From the NCBI RefSeq assembly GCF_910592395.1, contig NC_088308.1, positions 21,467,501 to 21,531,500 on the forward strand: a stretch of DNA of 64,000 nt, given 5' to 3'. The DNA comes from Lineus longissimus (Eukaryota > Nemertea > Pilidiophora > Heteronemertea > Lineidae). Shown here piece after piece: positions 21,837 to 35,053 of this stretch. A model generated the notes under the pieces. It did not search any database. It was given only the letters and a program-made list of their open reading frames with translations, and was not told the origin of the DNA. Both the position numbers and the translations under genes were made by a program. Position 1 is the first letter of the stretch. Each line of letters opens with the position of its first letter.

Positions 21837-24428
21837 GTAAGTGGTCTGATGGACCCTGGCCTCAGGTTGTGCAGCCCCTTTCCTGTCCTACACGTACCTA
21901 TGTTTTACGTTGCATAGTGCGTCGATTTCTCTCTTCCGTGTGTTGTCGCTTGATATGGAGCAAAAGTTATAATTGATTTACATTGTTTTTGTGATAGGCG
22001 CGATATGCATGTTCTTCCTTTAATCGTCGCTACAGGGTTTTGGCGATTAATTCATTATGGTTGTCGGTTTTCATTCATGTCATTGATAATACATCTGTAA
22101 TTCCTTGCTTCTAGTTGATAACTGTTACTTATCATACGTAAACAAGGTGTTTACGAAGTGTTCTGTATCCATATTTAGCTGCTTTTGTCGCATTAGTGAT
22201 ATCCAAAAGAGATAAAGCGGGCACTCGTTTATGCATTAATGATCAGTCATACTCCAACCTATTCTCTGGCAATTCTGCTATTTATCGTATACTGTAAAAC
22301 CGCTAATTTTCGTGGGCATTTTGTTCTCGCGCATTTTATGAATAGTCTCGATTAGTGAAAAAAGACATCGCGAAGAAGTATTTTGGGGTTGAAAACTGAA
22401 ATAAATTTGCAATCCAAAAAGAAATAGGCGCGAAGATATTTTGGTTTGAACTGAACTTTCAACTGAACCTTGACAGAAATCTTAAGCGGCACATATCAAA
22501 AAGAGAGCAATAATAAATAAATTGTATGTATATCTTTATATTTCTGGCACGATTTTACAAATATGTGTATGTATTACATAGTTAGAGTTATTTCGATTGT
22601 TCTCCAACGTTACAGTTACATTGTGTTAGGATAACTTTCCCTACATTCAGCCCAATAACTGCCTTGCAATTTCTCTTCTTTGTAGGTTAGGATAGGTTTT
22701 GCAAAGTCTCGAAGGACGCATGGAAATTATGTCCATGCGAAATCCTCTAGTGCTTCAAAAGCAACGGAGTCAACAAACACACCACGCTAGGTTCGAACTG
22801 CAAGTTTCATCCATTTTGAAAATGCATGGAAAACCAGCATGACTCATGGTAGACACCATTTTATATTGACCAGATGGCATGCTGACTCGCAAGAATTCCT
22901 TCCTTGTCATTTTCTCAAATATGAAATGGCGAAACTGAATATTGAATGGGATGAAACAGCTGATTGCTCTGCCATCTATCCAATCTTCATTGAAAAACGA
23001 CCTTGCCTTTACTAGGTTGCTCTTTATTGCTATACCAATGCTGTTCAGCTGCGCAATGTCTTTCTTACTTAAGTTTAGAATACAGAGGGTGGTGTCACGC
23101 TGCTGCTTTCTTTTAATATGTTCAAAGGTTTTTTTAGTTTTTCATGGTCTGGAGAACTTGATTTTACCACATAATATACTTAAAATGCAGGAAACATATG
23201 TCAATTTAAAAGCTACTTCAATTTCAGAGATGATGGCCATTTCACTTTCAGCGTGGCAGGTGATTCACATGCATCCCACCTATGCACCTTGTCAATCCTT
23301 AAATACCTCAATCCAAGCATGTGAGTTCTTTCAGAGAGCTTGTTCTAAATGACGGACGAACTTTCAAAGGCACGCATCAAGATTAAAAAGATGACCGCTG
23401 GTGGAGCTATAGTTCCTTCCTCTCAATATACACACAACAGTTTGTGCCATATTTCGACCAGCAGACTAAAGTTACAGGTTTTCTCAAAGATCTCCACCTT
23501 GACAGACAGTAATAAAAACTACCTTTTACTTCGGATTAATGTGAAAGCTTCCCAGAAATCTCACATATCCATCTTCACTCAGGGCATTTACTTCCTCGCG
23601 TACTCAATACGTGTTGTGTGTTGGTCCAAATGGTGTTCGATTTCATGATCATCTCAATATACACACAACAGAACTGTACACCAGTAACACTTTTCACTAA
23701 CCGCCAGTCCGAAGTTTCAGGTTTTCTCAAAGAACTCCGCAAGCCAGCATGCCTTCATTTTGACTCTCAGGGCGTCCTCAGTACGTGCTATGCGGTGCTG
23801 CAAAAAACCCTGAGAACGGGATGACATGCATCGTACTATTGATCAATCTAATTGATATTTCTTTGAGGCTACCTCTGCCAGTGCACCACATGTTAATTAA
23901 GCAGTTTGACTCCTTTGGGAGCTCCTCAAATCTATGAGCTGCCTATCAGCTTGTTAAACAAGTACACTCCCACATGATTTCCTTGTCGTATATGAAACAA
24001 TTTTCCTTTTACAAGGATGCCTTCAACTCAACTGGGATCAGTTTTCTGCCACACTACGATTTTTGCTGCAGACATTAGTTTAAACCAATATGTTAAATGA
24101 CAGATACAAGTATGATTTTTACATGTTACATGTTAAAATGTAATAGGAATAGTACATAGTACATAGCACACTGTTACGTGTATTTGTGCTGAGCTTATCT
24201 ACTTTGCATTCATGTACATATCTTCCCTGCATCTACTGTTGTGAAAAAGTAAACTTTCAAAATTTCTCTTTTTTTCCATCATCTATGTTTTTTATAATTC
24301 TCCTTTATTCGTACATGATTACACAGATGTAAAATATTAAAGCTTACAAAAACAGAGTGCGAACAAACGGTGCATAAAAAGGTGCAACGTGCAATGTAGA
24401 TAAAGTAGATTTGGCTTTTTGATTTCAG
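21837..24428. other. Receptor intron 3
   Basis: No gene is seen. A diverged duplication lies at about 23420-23620 and 23651-23800 (shared CTCAATATACACACAACAG and CAGGTTTTCTCAAAGA). Confidence 0.5.
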
Positions 24429-24734
24429 AATGACCTTCGACAGTTATGGTTCAGAGGTACCGGTAGGCGAATGGGCCTCAGCACTTCCGAGAGCATGTTC
24501 AGTCGAAACTACATGGATAACCAGAACAACGAGCGGAGAAGTTCCAGTGGTCGTGCCAGTCCACGGTTCCTATCGTCCAGGTACTCGTCATCGAAGCGAT
24601 ACCTTGCCGTACGAATGAACGGTGAGGCGCAGAACTCCAATCATAATAGTAGTAACAGTCCTTCTTGGCAGAACGCTGCAGAGCCACACAGTAAACTATT
24701 ACGCCAGTCACGCACAAGACAACAATTTGTCTGA
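24429..24734 (+). CDS. Rhodopsin-family peptide GPCR, exon 4 (C-terminal tail)
   Basis: 101 codons plus stop (TGA 24732-24734), phase 0 from the acceptor GATTTCAG. It begins NDLRQLWFRG, a good helix 8 continuation of SFR in exon 2, followed by a Ser/Arg/Asn-rich cytoplasmic tail with many possible phosphorylation sites (runs such as RRSSSGR and SSRYSSSKR) suited to arrestin or kinase control. The whole receptor is 463 residues without exon 3, 478 with it. No PDZ-type end is evident. Confidence 0.85.
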   Translation, partial: NDLRQLWFRGTGRRMGLSTSESMFSRNYMDNQNNERRSSSGRASPRFLSSRYSSSKRYLAVRMNGEAQNSNHNSSNSPSWQNAAEPHSKLLRQSRTRQQFV

Positions 24735-24966
24735 TATCCAAATGTTAAAAACGGGCCTGCGTGTATTGTATATTTTAATTCATCATATTTGCACGTGCCA
24801 AATGCATTTCTGTATTCATCAGATTTTTGTGTGCATAGCGTGATCTTTGGACAGAACTGACTTTATAGACGCTCATCATGTTAGGAGTTAGACAAAACTC
24901 CGTCAACGACTCTGTTTTACCTTAGTGGTACAGATTTTTGAAACGTTGTAAATTCTTTTGTTGATA

Positions 24967-24986
24967 AGATATTCGTCGGCGAATAT
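24967..24986. other. Perfect short hairpin in the receptor 3' UTR
   Basis: GATATTCG-TCGG-CGAATATC: an 8-bp perfect stem with a 4-nt loop. It could be an RNA structure in the 3' UTR or a coincidence. Confidence 0.35.
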
Positions 24987-25442
24987 CTGTGTGATATACA
25001 ATGTGCGTACGTAACACCAGTACGACCCTGTTTTGTATTCCTGGACACCCCGGACTCTTCTATGTAGATGTTTTCATAATCAGATGGAAGCACAAGAAAT
25101 ATATGGATATCATAATCATTCAGTTGAGTTTGATATATTGTAATGCATTTTATATGGTTTTGTTGTCTGTACCAAAGTAAATGAAATATCAAGCAAGGTA
25201 GACTGGTGTAAAAGTAGAAATGTCCTCCTGGAAATAATGTCCGGTCCTGTTATATTTTGAAGATGATGGTACAAGGTTCTATAGAGGCTAGAACTGTCAA
25301 TACCTCAGAGACTAAATGCGCGTGATATATACTTTGGTTCCCCGGACATTCTATCCTGGGACGTTTCAAACTTCTAGACCGGTTTTGCTTTTGTATATGA
25401 GAGAAAAAAATGATTTATCTATAAAATTGACTTGTCTGTAGC

Positions 25443-25448
25443 AATAAA
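25443..25448 (+). terminator. Candidate polyadenylation signal, first receptor
   Basis: AATAAA about 710 nt after the stop codon, the clearest canonical signal I found after exon 4. Confidence 0.5.
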
Positions 25449-25688
25449 TGAATAGAAATTGAGAGCGGCTAATCTCTGGTCATAATCAGGAGTAAATAAT
25501 TTTATTTTCTCCTGTCATAACTGCATACGTAGTGAAGCTTGAGTAAAAAAAGTTGTCTTCTTCCGGGCCAACTGCCAGTCTGATTATTTTGCCGAGTAAT
25601 ATCAGCCCATAACTGGCATCGTCTTTGGCCAACAACAGGCAACTACACTTTGTCGCACAATGGTAAGTTATCAGTTTTAATGAAGGCA

Positions 25689-26120
25689 ATCATCACAATC
25701 GTCATCGTAATCATCATCATCGCCATCGTCATCGTCATCGTCAGCGTTAGCATCATCGTCATCTACATCGTCATTGTCATCGTCATTGTCATCGACGTCA
25801 TCATCGTCATTGTCATCGTCATTGTCATCGCCATCTTCATCATCATCATCATCATCATCATCGAAATCGTCATCGTCATCGTCATTGTCATCGACATCAT
25901 CATCATCGTCATCGTCGTCATTGTCATCGACATCGTCATCCACATCCACATCGTCATCGTCATCGTCATCGTCATTGCCATTGTCATCGACATCATCATC
26001 ACCAGCATCATCATCATCATCATCATCGTCATCGACATCATCATCATCGTCATCTTCATCGTCGTCTTCATCGTCATGGGGGATCGTCAGCGTCATCGTC
26101 TTCAATATCATCACCGTCAT
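25689..26120. repeat. (TCA/TCG)n microsatellite
   Basis: About 430 bp of imperfect trinucleotide/hexanucleotide repeats (ATCGTC, ATCATC, ATTGTC). All frames stay open on both strands, giving false poly-Ser, poly-Ile/Val and poly-Asp frames. No sign of a gene. Confidence 0.95.
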
Positions 26121-29100
26121 CCCACTGTCATCGTCAATTCCATTATACCATAGCCATTACCATTATGGCCACTATAGCTTCTTTCATATTTTCACAATCG
26201 CTGAAACATAGTTTGCTTCAGTATTGGTGAAATGTAAGAAAATTATATCAAACTTCGGGATTTACTCGGTATTGGTAAAAAAGGATGTTTAGGTTCACCG
26301 AATAATCTCAAATCAGCAGGTTCTGAAAGCATGGTGACTAAAAATATTTCTCTCCGTGTTCCCTATTTGGAACTTCGTCAGCCATACGACATGATATATC
26401 TCAGGTGACCATAGCAGTCAGATGCTGGTAGGGTAAACCCTTTATCATGATATCGACCTCATCATTTTTTTCATTAGGCCTATACCACGAACAACTCGCC
26501 CCTCTGAGAGCCACCTCAGTTTTGCATTTGCCATTTCTTAAAGTCATATCACTTATGATCTCAAACGAACACATCATGTTCATTATCAGTCATCAGGTCA
26601 ATTGTAAATGCGATGATCAAACTCATCTATCATCTCGCGCCATCGCGTTTATCATACGCAACAAGTCCTAATCATATTCAACACACCGAAAAAAATCATT
26701 CCCACCCAGTAAACTGTCTTCATTTACCATAAAACATCATTACTGCAGCTACCGAATCATTATCAATATATTTCAGCCCATCTCATTTCATATCAGTCGA
26801 GTGAAAGGTTTTGAGATTTCAAAGAAAACAATGAAAGTGCCAGCCAGATTTGGTTTATGAAACACTCTTTACTCCAAAACGCCTTCCTCAATGCCAAGCG
26901 TCTAACGAGAAGGGAGTTTGTATACCCAAGCATGACAACTGACCAGCGGACCAGCATCGCAATGCGGGCCTCAAAATCTTCCACATTTCGCTCACGAGTC
27001 TGACGCCTCAACCACTTCTAACCAAACTACACTGATCCTATATTTTCTAATATAAGTATCACGCAGCCACTCGAAGTTTTAAATTTGTATTTAGGGATAA
27101 GCTAATGAGCTAAAACGAGTAGTGGTCTTGTTATAAGAACGCATAAGATGGACTCTCAGCGAGTGAACAAGTCAGTGAGTTGGACTGGAATATGGTATCC
27201 GTGTACCGGGTATAGTCCGTAATCAATGTCCGGGCTAAACCAAAGGTTAATGTACTTCTTGTGATGGAAACAAGTGTTTTTTATCATATTTTATGTATCA
27301 AAGGCCACGGAATATGTACCTGTCAAACTAATGAATGTAATTACATGTACGTGACCCTACATGAGAGATGTCATGGCATCTTTCCTCATATTCACCAAAT
27401 GGCATCTTGATCATCAAAACCTAGATATCACATCATTTACTCTCATTTGTAATCCATTGGCATGATTTATCATCACCACGCCACTTCGTGTTCCTAATTT
27501 TTTTAACAACAGGTGGGTGCGATCGGTTATAGCATAAGAAATCTTCATTCTCAATCTTACATTGTACATGTAATCTGAAATATCTTTTTTGCAATCTATT
27601 AAATATGAATTAGTTTACTGTTTGAACAACTTCTGATATAACAACATGCTGTCGAATAATCATATTTCTAGTTCCGGAGCTGGAAGACTCTGATTTGTAA
27701 TGGTATTAAGAAATATGTAGTAATCTATTATTATACTGTAAATACCATATAGTAATACCGTGTATATACGTGTAGATGTTATGTAAATAGTACAATGATA
27801 TCGTTTGATCTGTTTGAATAAAATCCAAAATCATGATGAAAAAAACGTTTTCTTTTTTGCTACTTTCCCAAGTTGGCTATATACCTGTCTATTGCATCAA
27901 AAGAACACATATCCGAATTGCCCCTAAATATTTTGTTATGCTGGAGTAATTTTGTCCCATCCCTCTGGTTGTGACTTTGACCTCTTAGTCTTGATTCGGG
28001 AGGTCGAGTGGGAGTTAAAATCAAACACAATAATGAACACCAGCCGTGCAACACAGCTATTATAAAAGGATCGTTTGTTGGGTGTTTCCATCACAACCGG
28101 GTCATGCTGGGCTTATTCACCAATTCTCCAAGGAAGTTTTATCATTTACACAGCCAACAAAAACTGTAGTATTTGGAGAACATTTTACACGACGCGGAAG
28201 AAAACTTCCCTTAAGGCCATCGGCAATACATGCTCTGGACGAAGCGTGTGGTTGAGGCCAAGAAAGGCACGATTGTTCGAAAGTGCATGCACGGCAGTAA
28301 GTTTTGAACGAACTGCCTCCCTGAACAAGAATTAACCAGAAATCTGCAGTGACACCTCACAAATATGTGTGATACGAAAAATAGGCAGGTGTGAGAAAAA
28401 AAAGGTTCCGTGGAATGACAGATTCCGCTGTGCAATTATAGTCTTCGGGGAGTAGGAGTAGAAGAAGGGGAACGAATCTTCACTGCGCCGTCCATGTTTT
28501 CAATCTTTGGTAGGGCCATCTATGCGTAATACAACTAGCCAACTATCTAAGATTGAAAGCCAACAATGATCCTTTAATGCTTTGAGCTCAACATTATCTG
28601 AGCGAGGTAGCGTTCCCGAGGACATCTGACTCGAAGTGAAGAACCAAACGCTCCTACACGTCCAAAATTAAGCAGCATTCTAGTGACAGAAGATTGGCTC
28701 AGCATCTCAAAAATTGGTTAGAAAGATATAGACGACATTATCCCACCAAGAAATTGCCTTAGTGACGTGGTATTTGCCTTATAATGTACTAAGTTGCTGA
28801 CGGTCAACATGCTTCCAAGGTCTTCCTGTACCCAAAGTAACCGATCTGGACAATAAAATCACTATTTGTCTCTTTGCGTGGTTTAACCAAAGCTTTGTTT
28901 GAAAACGTTTTAGGTGGACCAATAACTGTCATATGTTCATGCTTTATTGATAGATTTTATAGATAACGGGGTGTTGACTACAAAATCAACGAACTGCTGC
29001 TTTGACTAACTAATATCCATCAAGGTTACTGTCGGGGTTTTGGCTTGCAGTAAGTAAGTAATTGGGAGAGTGGATTCTCCACTGAGATAATAACTTGTAA

Positions 29101-30734
29101 TAGCTCGTATGATGAAATGGAAAAGGCAGACCCAGTCACTATCTATTCATATCATCGAAAGTCATGCATACATCAATTAAACCGTTAGACGTACCGCCGA
29201 GTTAAGTTATAACGCCAGTGTCAGTGACAACACATGTTTTCGACAAGCGGTGTGTGGGCGTGCCATCCAATGTTTTGACCCATGTTTTTTCCAAGGTGGC
29301 AAAAAATTGCGTATGATATCGGCCCGAATGACTTGATTTCCTGATTAATGACCCATTAGATAATGGCGCGATGGCAATCAAATGACCATAACTGTGTTTA
29401 CATAACTGTTCATGATCAATACACTATTTCATTATGTTTCTCTCTGTATACCAGTATACGACATATCAGTGATATCAAAAACAAATATGACCACATAGGT
29501 ATTATGGAAAAAAACTTGACCAGGTATATTACATTGTTGGAATTCTTCATGGTTATCAACGATGGGATTAACACTGACCTACGCGTGCACTTTAACAATC
29601 AACAAAGCCACCTAGATAACTTCACCTGTAAAAGATATTCTCATCACTGAAGTAAGTCGTAGAAATGTTCTTTGTTTGCTCATTTACATGTTCGGTTATA
29701 CCAGTAACTTGTTAACATGACGGATACATGTAGTTTCAGGAATCTCGGAACCGCCGGCCCCATTGCATGTATAGCAACAGTCGTAAGCGAGGATGGTGTG
29801 CTGGGGGTGGGGGTGGGAGGGGGGGGCGGGTTAAGTTATTGTCACTGAGATCGAAACGATGCAATGTAATTGCAGCAGCCATACTATCTCAGTCAATATC
29901 AATTCAAAGGTCTATCCCATATTTTGAGTGTGATCTTCGCCGATAGCTTAGCAGTCTTTACTGAAGCCTCGTGGAATATATATACATGTACATGTAGTCT
30001 GACAGGTTATCCTGGTGATGGTCAATGTATGTAATGTATATTTGGCTACCCCGCCGAAATGTAAATATATCTCTCCGAGTTAGGTGCCTGTCGAGTGTCT
30101 CCAGTTCGACAATAAATCACGAACAAGTAATTTACCGCCTGTCTTTTGAAGCCTTATGATTGTTGACTGCTGATATATTCCTCACTAATATGCTAGCTCT
30201 AGAAAGGAAATTAGTCAGCTCGATAACCGCCTTGAAATGATTGATTAACAGTTTTCTTGAAAAAAACACCGCTTTCAGCAAATGAGCTTCCTCTGTCAAT
30301 ATTTACCCCTAACCCACATGACCGTACGCCCTCCACCCGACATGTCCGATACGTCTAATTGATCGCCATAATATTATCTAGAAGTCGTATACCACATTAC
30401 ATTCCGAAAGAAGGATATAAAAAATCATGCAGGTTACTGAGTTGTCTCATCCCTTGCTAAATTGGTTAACATATCAAATACATACATGTACTTCACCGTG
30501 GCCTTTAATTCAGTTCTGTGAAGAATTTTACGACATGTATTAAGAGTATTGTCATCAGTGTTTAATTTGTATCAGGTGCGACTCGCCCAAGGTCCATCGT
30601 GTTTTAGGACCGACGCCGACATGACCAGAGCGTGATATGAGACACGCTGTTGACAGAACACCCAACAATAAACTGTAAAACGACGTCAGCATTCTGGATC
30701 TTTGTTAACCTTGTTAAATAATCCTTAATCATAG
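26121..30734. other. Intergenic region between the two receptor genes
   Basis: No gene is seen. The open frames (for example around 28050-28430) look like nothing I recognise. The region contains a G-rich tract at 29803-29830. Confidence 0.5.
29803..29830 (+). other. G-quadruplex-type tract
   Basis: Four or more G-runs of 3 to 8 with one-base spacers (GGGGG-T-GGGGG-T-GGG-A-G8-C-GGG). It fits the usual G4 pattern. It is intergenic, about 1.6 kb before the second receptor, with no known role. Confidence 0.6.
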
Positions 30735-30988
30735 GACATGTTTGTGCACTTCTTCCCATTAATCTCAACACGTTCAATATCTACTCGAGCAGATCGTCCG
30801 TCGATCAGACAATATCGTCCGCTAACGTCAGCGAGTGGGCCGACTAACATCACCTGGTTGTTAGAGCAACGGCCAGGGCGTACGCCAAGGCATGCCAGAG
30901 AGACCAGTCGAGGGAACATAGGAACACTGCCTTTGTTTCTTCCTTGGAACAATCGAAGGCAAGTTCAGGATCAGGAAGTAACATTCAG
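30735..30988 (+). promoter_or_regulatory. Possible non-coding first exon of the second receptor gene
   Basis: A CpG-richer island than its surroundings that ends in a good donor, ATTCAG|GTAAGG (gt at 30989). A likely partner acceptor, TTTTTATCAG, ends at 31292, 144 nt before the receptor ATG. The 5' edge is a guess; this is inference from base composition and splice consensus. Confidence 0.3.
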
Positions 30989-31436
30989 GTAAGGCCAATC
31001 TCAATGATTGATTTTGTCACCTTCCTTTGAGTGTGGTGTAAAAGGAATTGCTATCCTGCGGGGAAATATCAGCTGGACATAATGGCTTGATTAAACATTG
31101 GCTTGATTTTCGAAGATGTTCGCCCTTCTCTGGAAGGTTGATTACAAGTTATACATACCACTTGATACACGCTGTCGGCGTTCTGAAAGAGTCGTTAAGT
31201 TCAGAAAAAATACACTTAGATGGTTAAACAAACTCAGCTGACCATCAGTAAGTATTTATTTGTTTTAATCCATGATCATGCATTTTTATCAGAGTCAATT
31301 GATTACAGCCACCACCTGCAACTACCTTGGTCCTTACTCCTGCTGAAGATTAAGGGTGAAACTTTCGAAGATATTCTGAGGTGACAACTCGTCCAACGCT
31401 TTCTAAGAATACTCACCGCCACTGACTTTCTCGACA

Positions 31437-31900
31437 ATGGTGGGCACAACTATTGAACCAGCTGCTTATACCGCGGTTGGCTCCAACACAACTCTTATCG
31501 ACATTGGGTTCGATCTCCAAAACTTTTCGCCGGACTGTTTGGTCTTCGCCATTCCGGAAAACGCCAGCGACGTGATTCTCCGGGATTATCTCTCAAAGGA
31601 AATAATCACGACTTTCATCGTGCTATACACTCTCATTATTGTGCTAGCCTGTTTCGGGAATGGCCTGGTCATCGTTATCATTGCCAGGAACAGAAAGAAC
31701 AGGACAGTGACCGACTGCTTCCTCCTGTCCTTGGCTATAGGGGACTTACTGATTGCCTTGGTCAACATGCCTTTCCAACTTTACTATCACATTCACAATA
31801 GATGGGAACTTGGACAAGAGATGTGCAAGTTTGTCAACTATATCCAGGCGATTACAATCACAGCTAGTATAGCGACTCTCACAGCTATAAGCTTGGACAG
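31437..31900 (+). CDS. Second rhodopsin-family peptide GPCR, exon 1 (N-terminus to TM3)
   Basis: Codes for residues 1-154 and two bases of R155. ATG at 31437 has A at -3 and G at +4, a strong context. The extracellular start has sequons at N17 and N42. TM1 has GN at 74-75; TM2 has LSLAIGD (D103) and MPFQ; TM3 begins after MC130. TM3 ends in LTAISLDR with the donor ACAG|GTAAGC inside the Arg codon of DRY. The pattern (NRTVTDCFLLSLAIGDLL, YIQAITITASIATLTAISLDRY) fits the orexin/allatotropin-QRFP-NPFF-CCK side of the peptide receptors. The ligand is not assignable. Confidence 0.9.
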
Positions 31901-33960
31901 GTAAGCGATATAATTGTTCAAATGGCACTTGTTGGTGACTTACGGGGGGACTCACGATCACGCACCGACCCAAACGTTGCTAACCTTTCGGTCATGGGGA
32001 AGCAAAAAACCTCTTTTGGCCTCCATCAGTCTGAACATCGTCCAGAATCTGCCTAAAACCACGCTTTTCGTGGCCATTGAGGGTGCATCCCCCTCTAACT
32101 ACAGCCCTGTTGTTTAATACGATGTTTGCAAAATCAGTTTGCCTTAATAAAATGGCCTTCATTGGTAAGGTGCACAAGTCATAAACGGCATAAAATTCAT
32201 TAAAAATTCGTTTGATAAAATTTTACGATAGTAGATATTTCGAGTAGATTATCATCTCACGCAAAAGAAATGATTTTCTATATGCAGAAATACTTTTGTT
32301 AATATTGAATCGAATCGGGCCAGTCATAGGTTTAGTCATTGACAATGGGGAAAGGGTTCTCCTTTCTCTTAAATTTCGGAGTTCGGCGGTCAAATTGGTC
32401 ATCTTTTAGGTGACAACGATAGTCAGAGGACTGGTATAATAAGTCATGTCTGATTCATGCAGCAAATAATATATTGCCTGAATATACGTCAATAGTTTCG
32501 CTGTACTGTCTGATGAGGTGACCCCTATTAGCCACATCTTGTAACTGAATCTGACCTGTCAGGACCCTGCCTATAGACTTCCTTTAAATGCCAGCTCCCA
32601 TGATGAGATCAAATTACTCACAGTCTATTTCCCGAGATGCACAACAGTTGTGAGAACACACAAAGCATTCAATATATTAAATTGTCTGTATTGATGTTAA
32701 ACACCGTTGTATTTGCTACGTAAACAATAGATATAATGTATAATTAAATCCCTGACACATTGACAGGAGGTTGTGTCATCAGTATGCACAACAAATGGTG
32801 CAGTATTACAAACCAAATGAAGGCGCGAAATCCAAATGCTAACAGAAATGGTCAGAAAAACCCTGCCCAATACTTTGTCTTCTCTGATAAAATGAATTGC
32901 CGAGTGCTTGATAAAAAAAATCAGATAGTGTTTTCTAAAAGATATTCTCCCTTTAACGCACCATATACGTATCTACCAGTGCGTTCACTTAAATCAAAGA
33001 CATAGTTACGACTTGGCCATCTGCAACAGTTCTCACTTAGAAATAATGAGACAGATATTGAAATTACATGTCATAATCAATGATATATATGCCCATGATA
33101 TGATTATAGCCGCACGTAATATCTCCTGTTACCTCACATTTGAAGTAAAATTATATAAACGGTACAATAACGCCGCCGGTCATCGGTCAATGGATGCCGC
33201 TGGTGGGCTGCCGATTCATCCACCCATGGCTTGCCAGTTGTTGCTAGCGCTGTTCTTATCTCAGGTGAAGTTCGAAGCACACTGAAAACATTCAGTCCCA
33301 ACCGTGCTGTCTCTACCTTCATGATAATAATTGTGTCAGTGATAGACCTATTGCCAAGTTGCTTGGAAGCATAAGCACATATTTTCCTCGTTACTTTTAA
33401 CGTACTTGATCACGTAAGGTGAAATATATCACTCCTCGCCGTCATCTCGAGTATTGAGTGATACCATATGGGCAAGTTCAGACCGGGATTAATATAACAT
33501 TGCATCAAGCTAATACACCAATGAGCATTTGATACTTGAAGTGTTGCCGATATGTCAAACACTGATTACAATCGACGCCACTTTGACTGGTGTGAATTAT
33601 GATAATGGAAAAAAAACAGAAAAAAAACTAAAATAAGTATATTATACTCTGTAGACCTGGTAAGGTCGATCGACGGTGGTTACCATAGGGCCACGGGTAG
33701 CCTCGTGGAATCCTACAAGTCAATAAACAGATCGCGGGAAACCGCTTGTTACATTTTGGCCATAATCGATAGCTCTGGCATACATGTATATACATCCGTC
33801 AGCAACGTGTCTGTTAGCTTCGTACAGCCGAGCAGTTGTCCCGACCATTTCCGACCAAAGGTATTGCCGAATGGCCATTTAATTAGTTTAGTTGGCCAAT
33901 CTTGAATCTTGATTACGAATAACATGTTATAATTCAGCTTTTTGTGTCGTGCTTTTTCAG
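31901..33960. other. Intron of the second receptor gene (phase 2, inside DRY)
   Basis: About 2.06 kb. No gene is seen. It ends TGCTTTTTCAG at 33960. Confidence 0.8.
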
Positions 33961-34657
33961 ATACGTTGCGATCTGCCATCCCTTCCGGTCGAGACAAAGC
34001 AAAAGTCAATTAAAGGCTATCTTGATGCTGGTATCGATCTGGAATTTCTCCTTCCTCATCTCCATCCCACAGGCATTCTTTAGCAAGATCAACCCACCCA
34101 AGATCTACATCTCGCCCACAGACGGCTGCATGTCGCTGGCATACGTCTGCCAGGAACACTGGAACTCACGTACAGAGTTCCTCATCTACAACATTTTCTG
34201 GTACTGTGTGATCTACGTGACTCCTACCATCATCATGATGGGGTCTTACACGGCTGTCGGCCATCGGCTGTGGATTCGGAAACCTATCGGGGACATGTTG
34301 GAGAATCCTCGGAACTACGACCGGCATATTAAACAGAAGAAACAGATCGTGAAGATGCTGTTCATTATTGTTGCTATGTTTACCATTTGTTGGTTCCCCT
34401 TCTTTACGGTCCATTTCTATGGATCTTTCAACGAGACCGGTGACGATTTTCAGATAACCCGCGCGATTTTGCAGCTGGTTGGCTATTCTAATTGCTGCAT
34501 TAACCCTGTCGTGTACACATTCCTGAATAAGAACTTCCAGAATCAGTTCCAGTATCTCCTGTCTTGCTGCAGCTGGCGGAGAAAACCGCTAAAACCGGAG
34601 GCCATTGCTGCTACAACAATGATACACAATACAAATTCAACGGCCATGGAAGCATAG
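33961..34657 (+). CDS. Second rhodopsin-family peptide GPCR, exon 2 (DRY to C-terminus)
   Basis: Completes a 386-residue receptor (exons total 1,161 nt with stop TAG 34655-34657). It starts by finishing Arg155 and reads YVAICHPFRSRQ. TM4 has W182; ECL2 holds Cys211 and Cys218, one of which should pair with Cys130; TM5 has P243; the third loop ends KQKKQIVKML; TM6 has CWFP at 298-301; TM7 has NPVVY at 336-340; then NKNFQNQFQYLL as helix 8 and CC at 357-358, probable palmitoylation sites. Expected to act at the cell surface, sensing a neuropeptide. It shares orientation with the first receptor but differs in intron positions and sequence, so the two are not recent tandem copies. Confidence 0.9.
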
Positions 34658-35047
34658 GTCAATACTGGTCACTATAGTGCTAAAATGGTAGATGTTGTCC
34701 TAAGTTATTTGTTGGCGTAAAGTTCAAAAAACATTTTCGTTAAACATAAGTACCTAATGTAGGTTTAGATAAAGAGGGATGATTCTTGATTCATCTTTTA
34801 AAGAGAAACCATGGCCTAACTGTTTTAAATAATCTCTGCTGAGACTGGCCCAAATGTGCTGAACCTGCTGCCACACACATGCAGCTCATGGTTGGTTTTC
34901 TAATTTGATTGGACTGGCGCGAAATAATTTTACAAATAAATCAAAACAGTCCTGCCTATGGTGTAGCTATACTCAGAGTCAGCCTATGTAAATATCAGAT
35001 CATAGTTTTGATCTTGTCAGACCGTCCGAAATATCCGATTATGATCC

Positions 35048-35053
35048 AATAAA
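35048..35053 (+). terminator. Candidate polyadenylation signal, second receptor
   Basis: AATAAA about 390 nt past the stop. Another AATAAA lies near 34937. Confidence 0.5.

Noticed and set aside
25650-26211. Long open frames of Asp-, Ser-, Ile/Val- or Met/Thr-rich protein on both strands
   Set aside because: They arise from the (TCA/TCG)n microsatellite, which has no stop codons in most frames; there is no start context or splice structure.
28046-28435. Three overlapping frames suggestive of a small gene
   Set aside because: No known family, no conserved pattern and both strands open; probably chance or a decayed element.
31437-34657. The two receptors as tandem duplicates
   Set aside because: Different intron positions, motifs (DRF/NPIIY against DRY/NPVVY) and low overall similarity.
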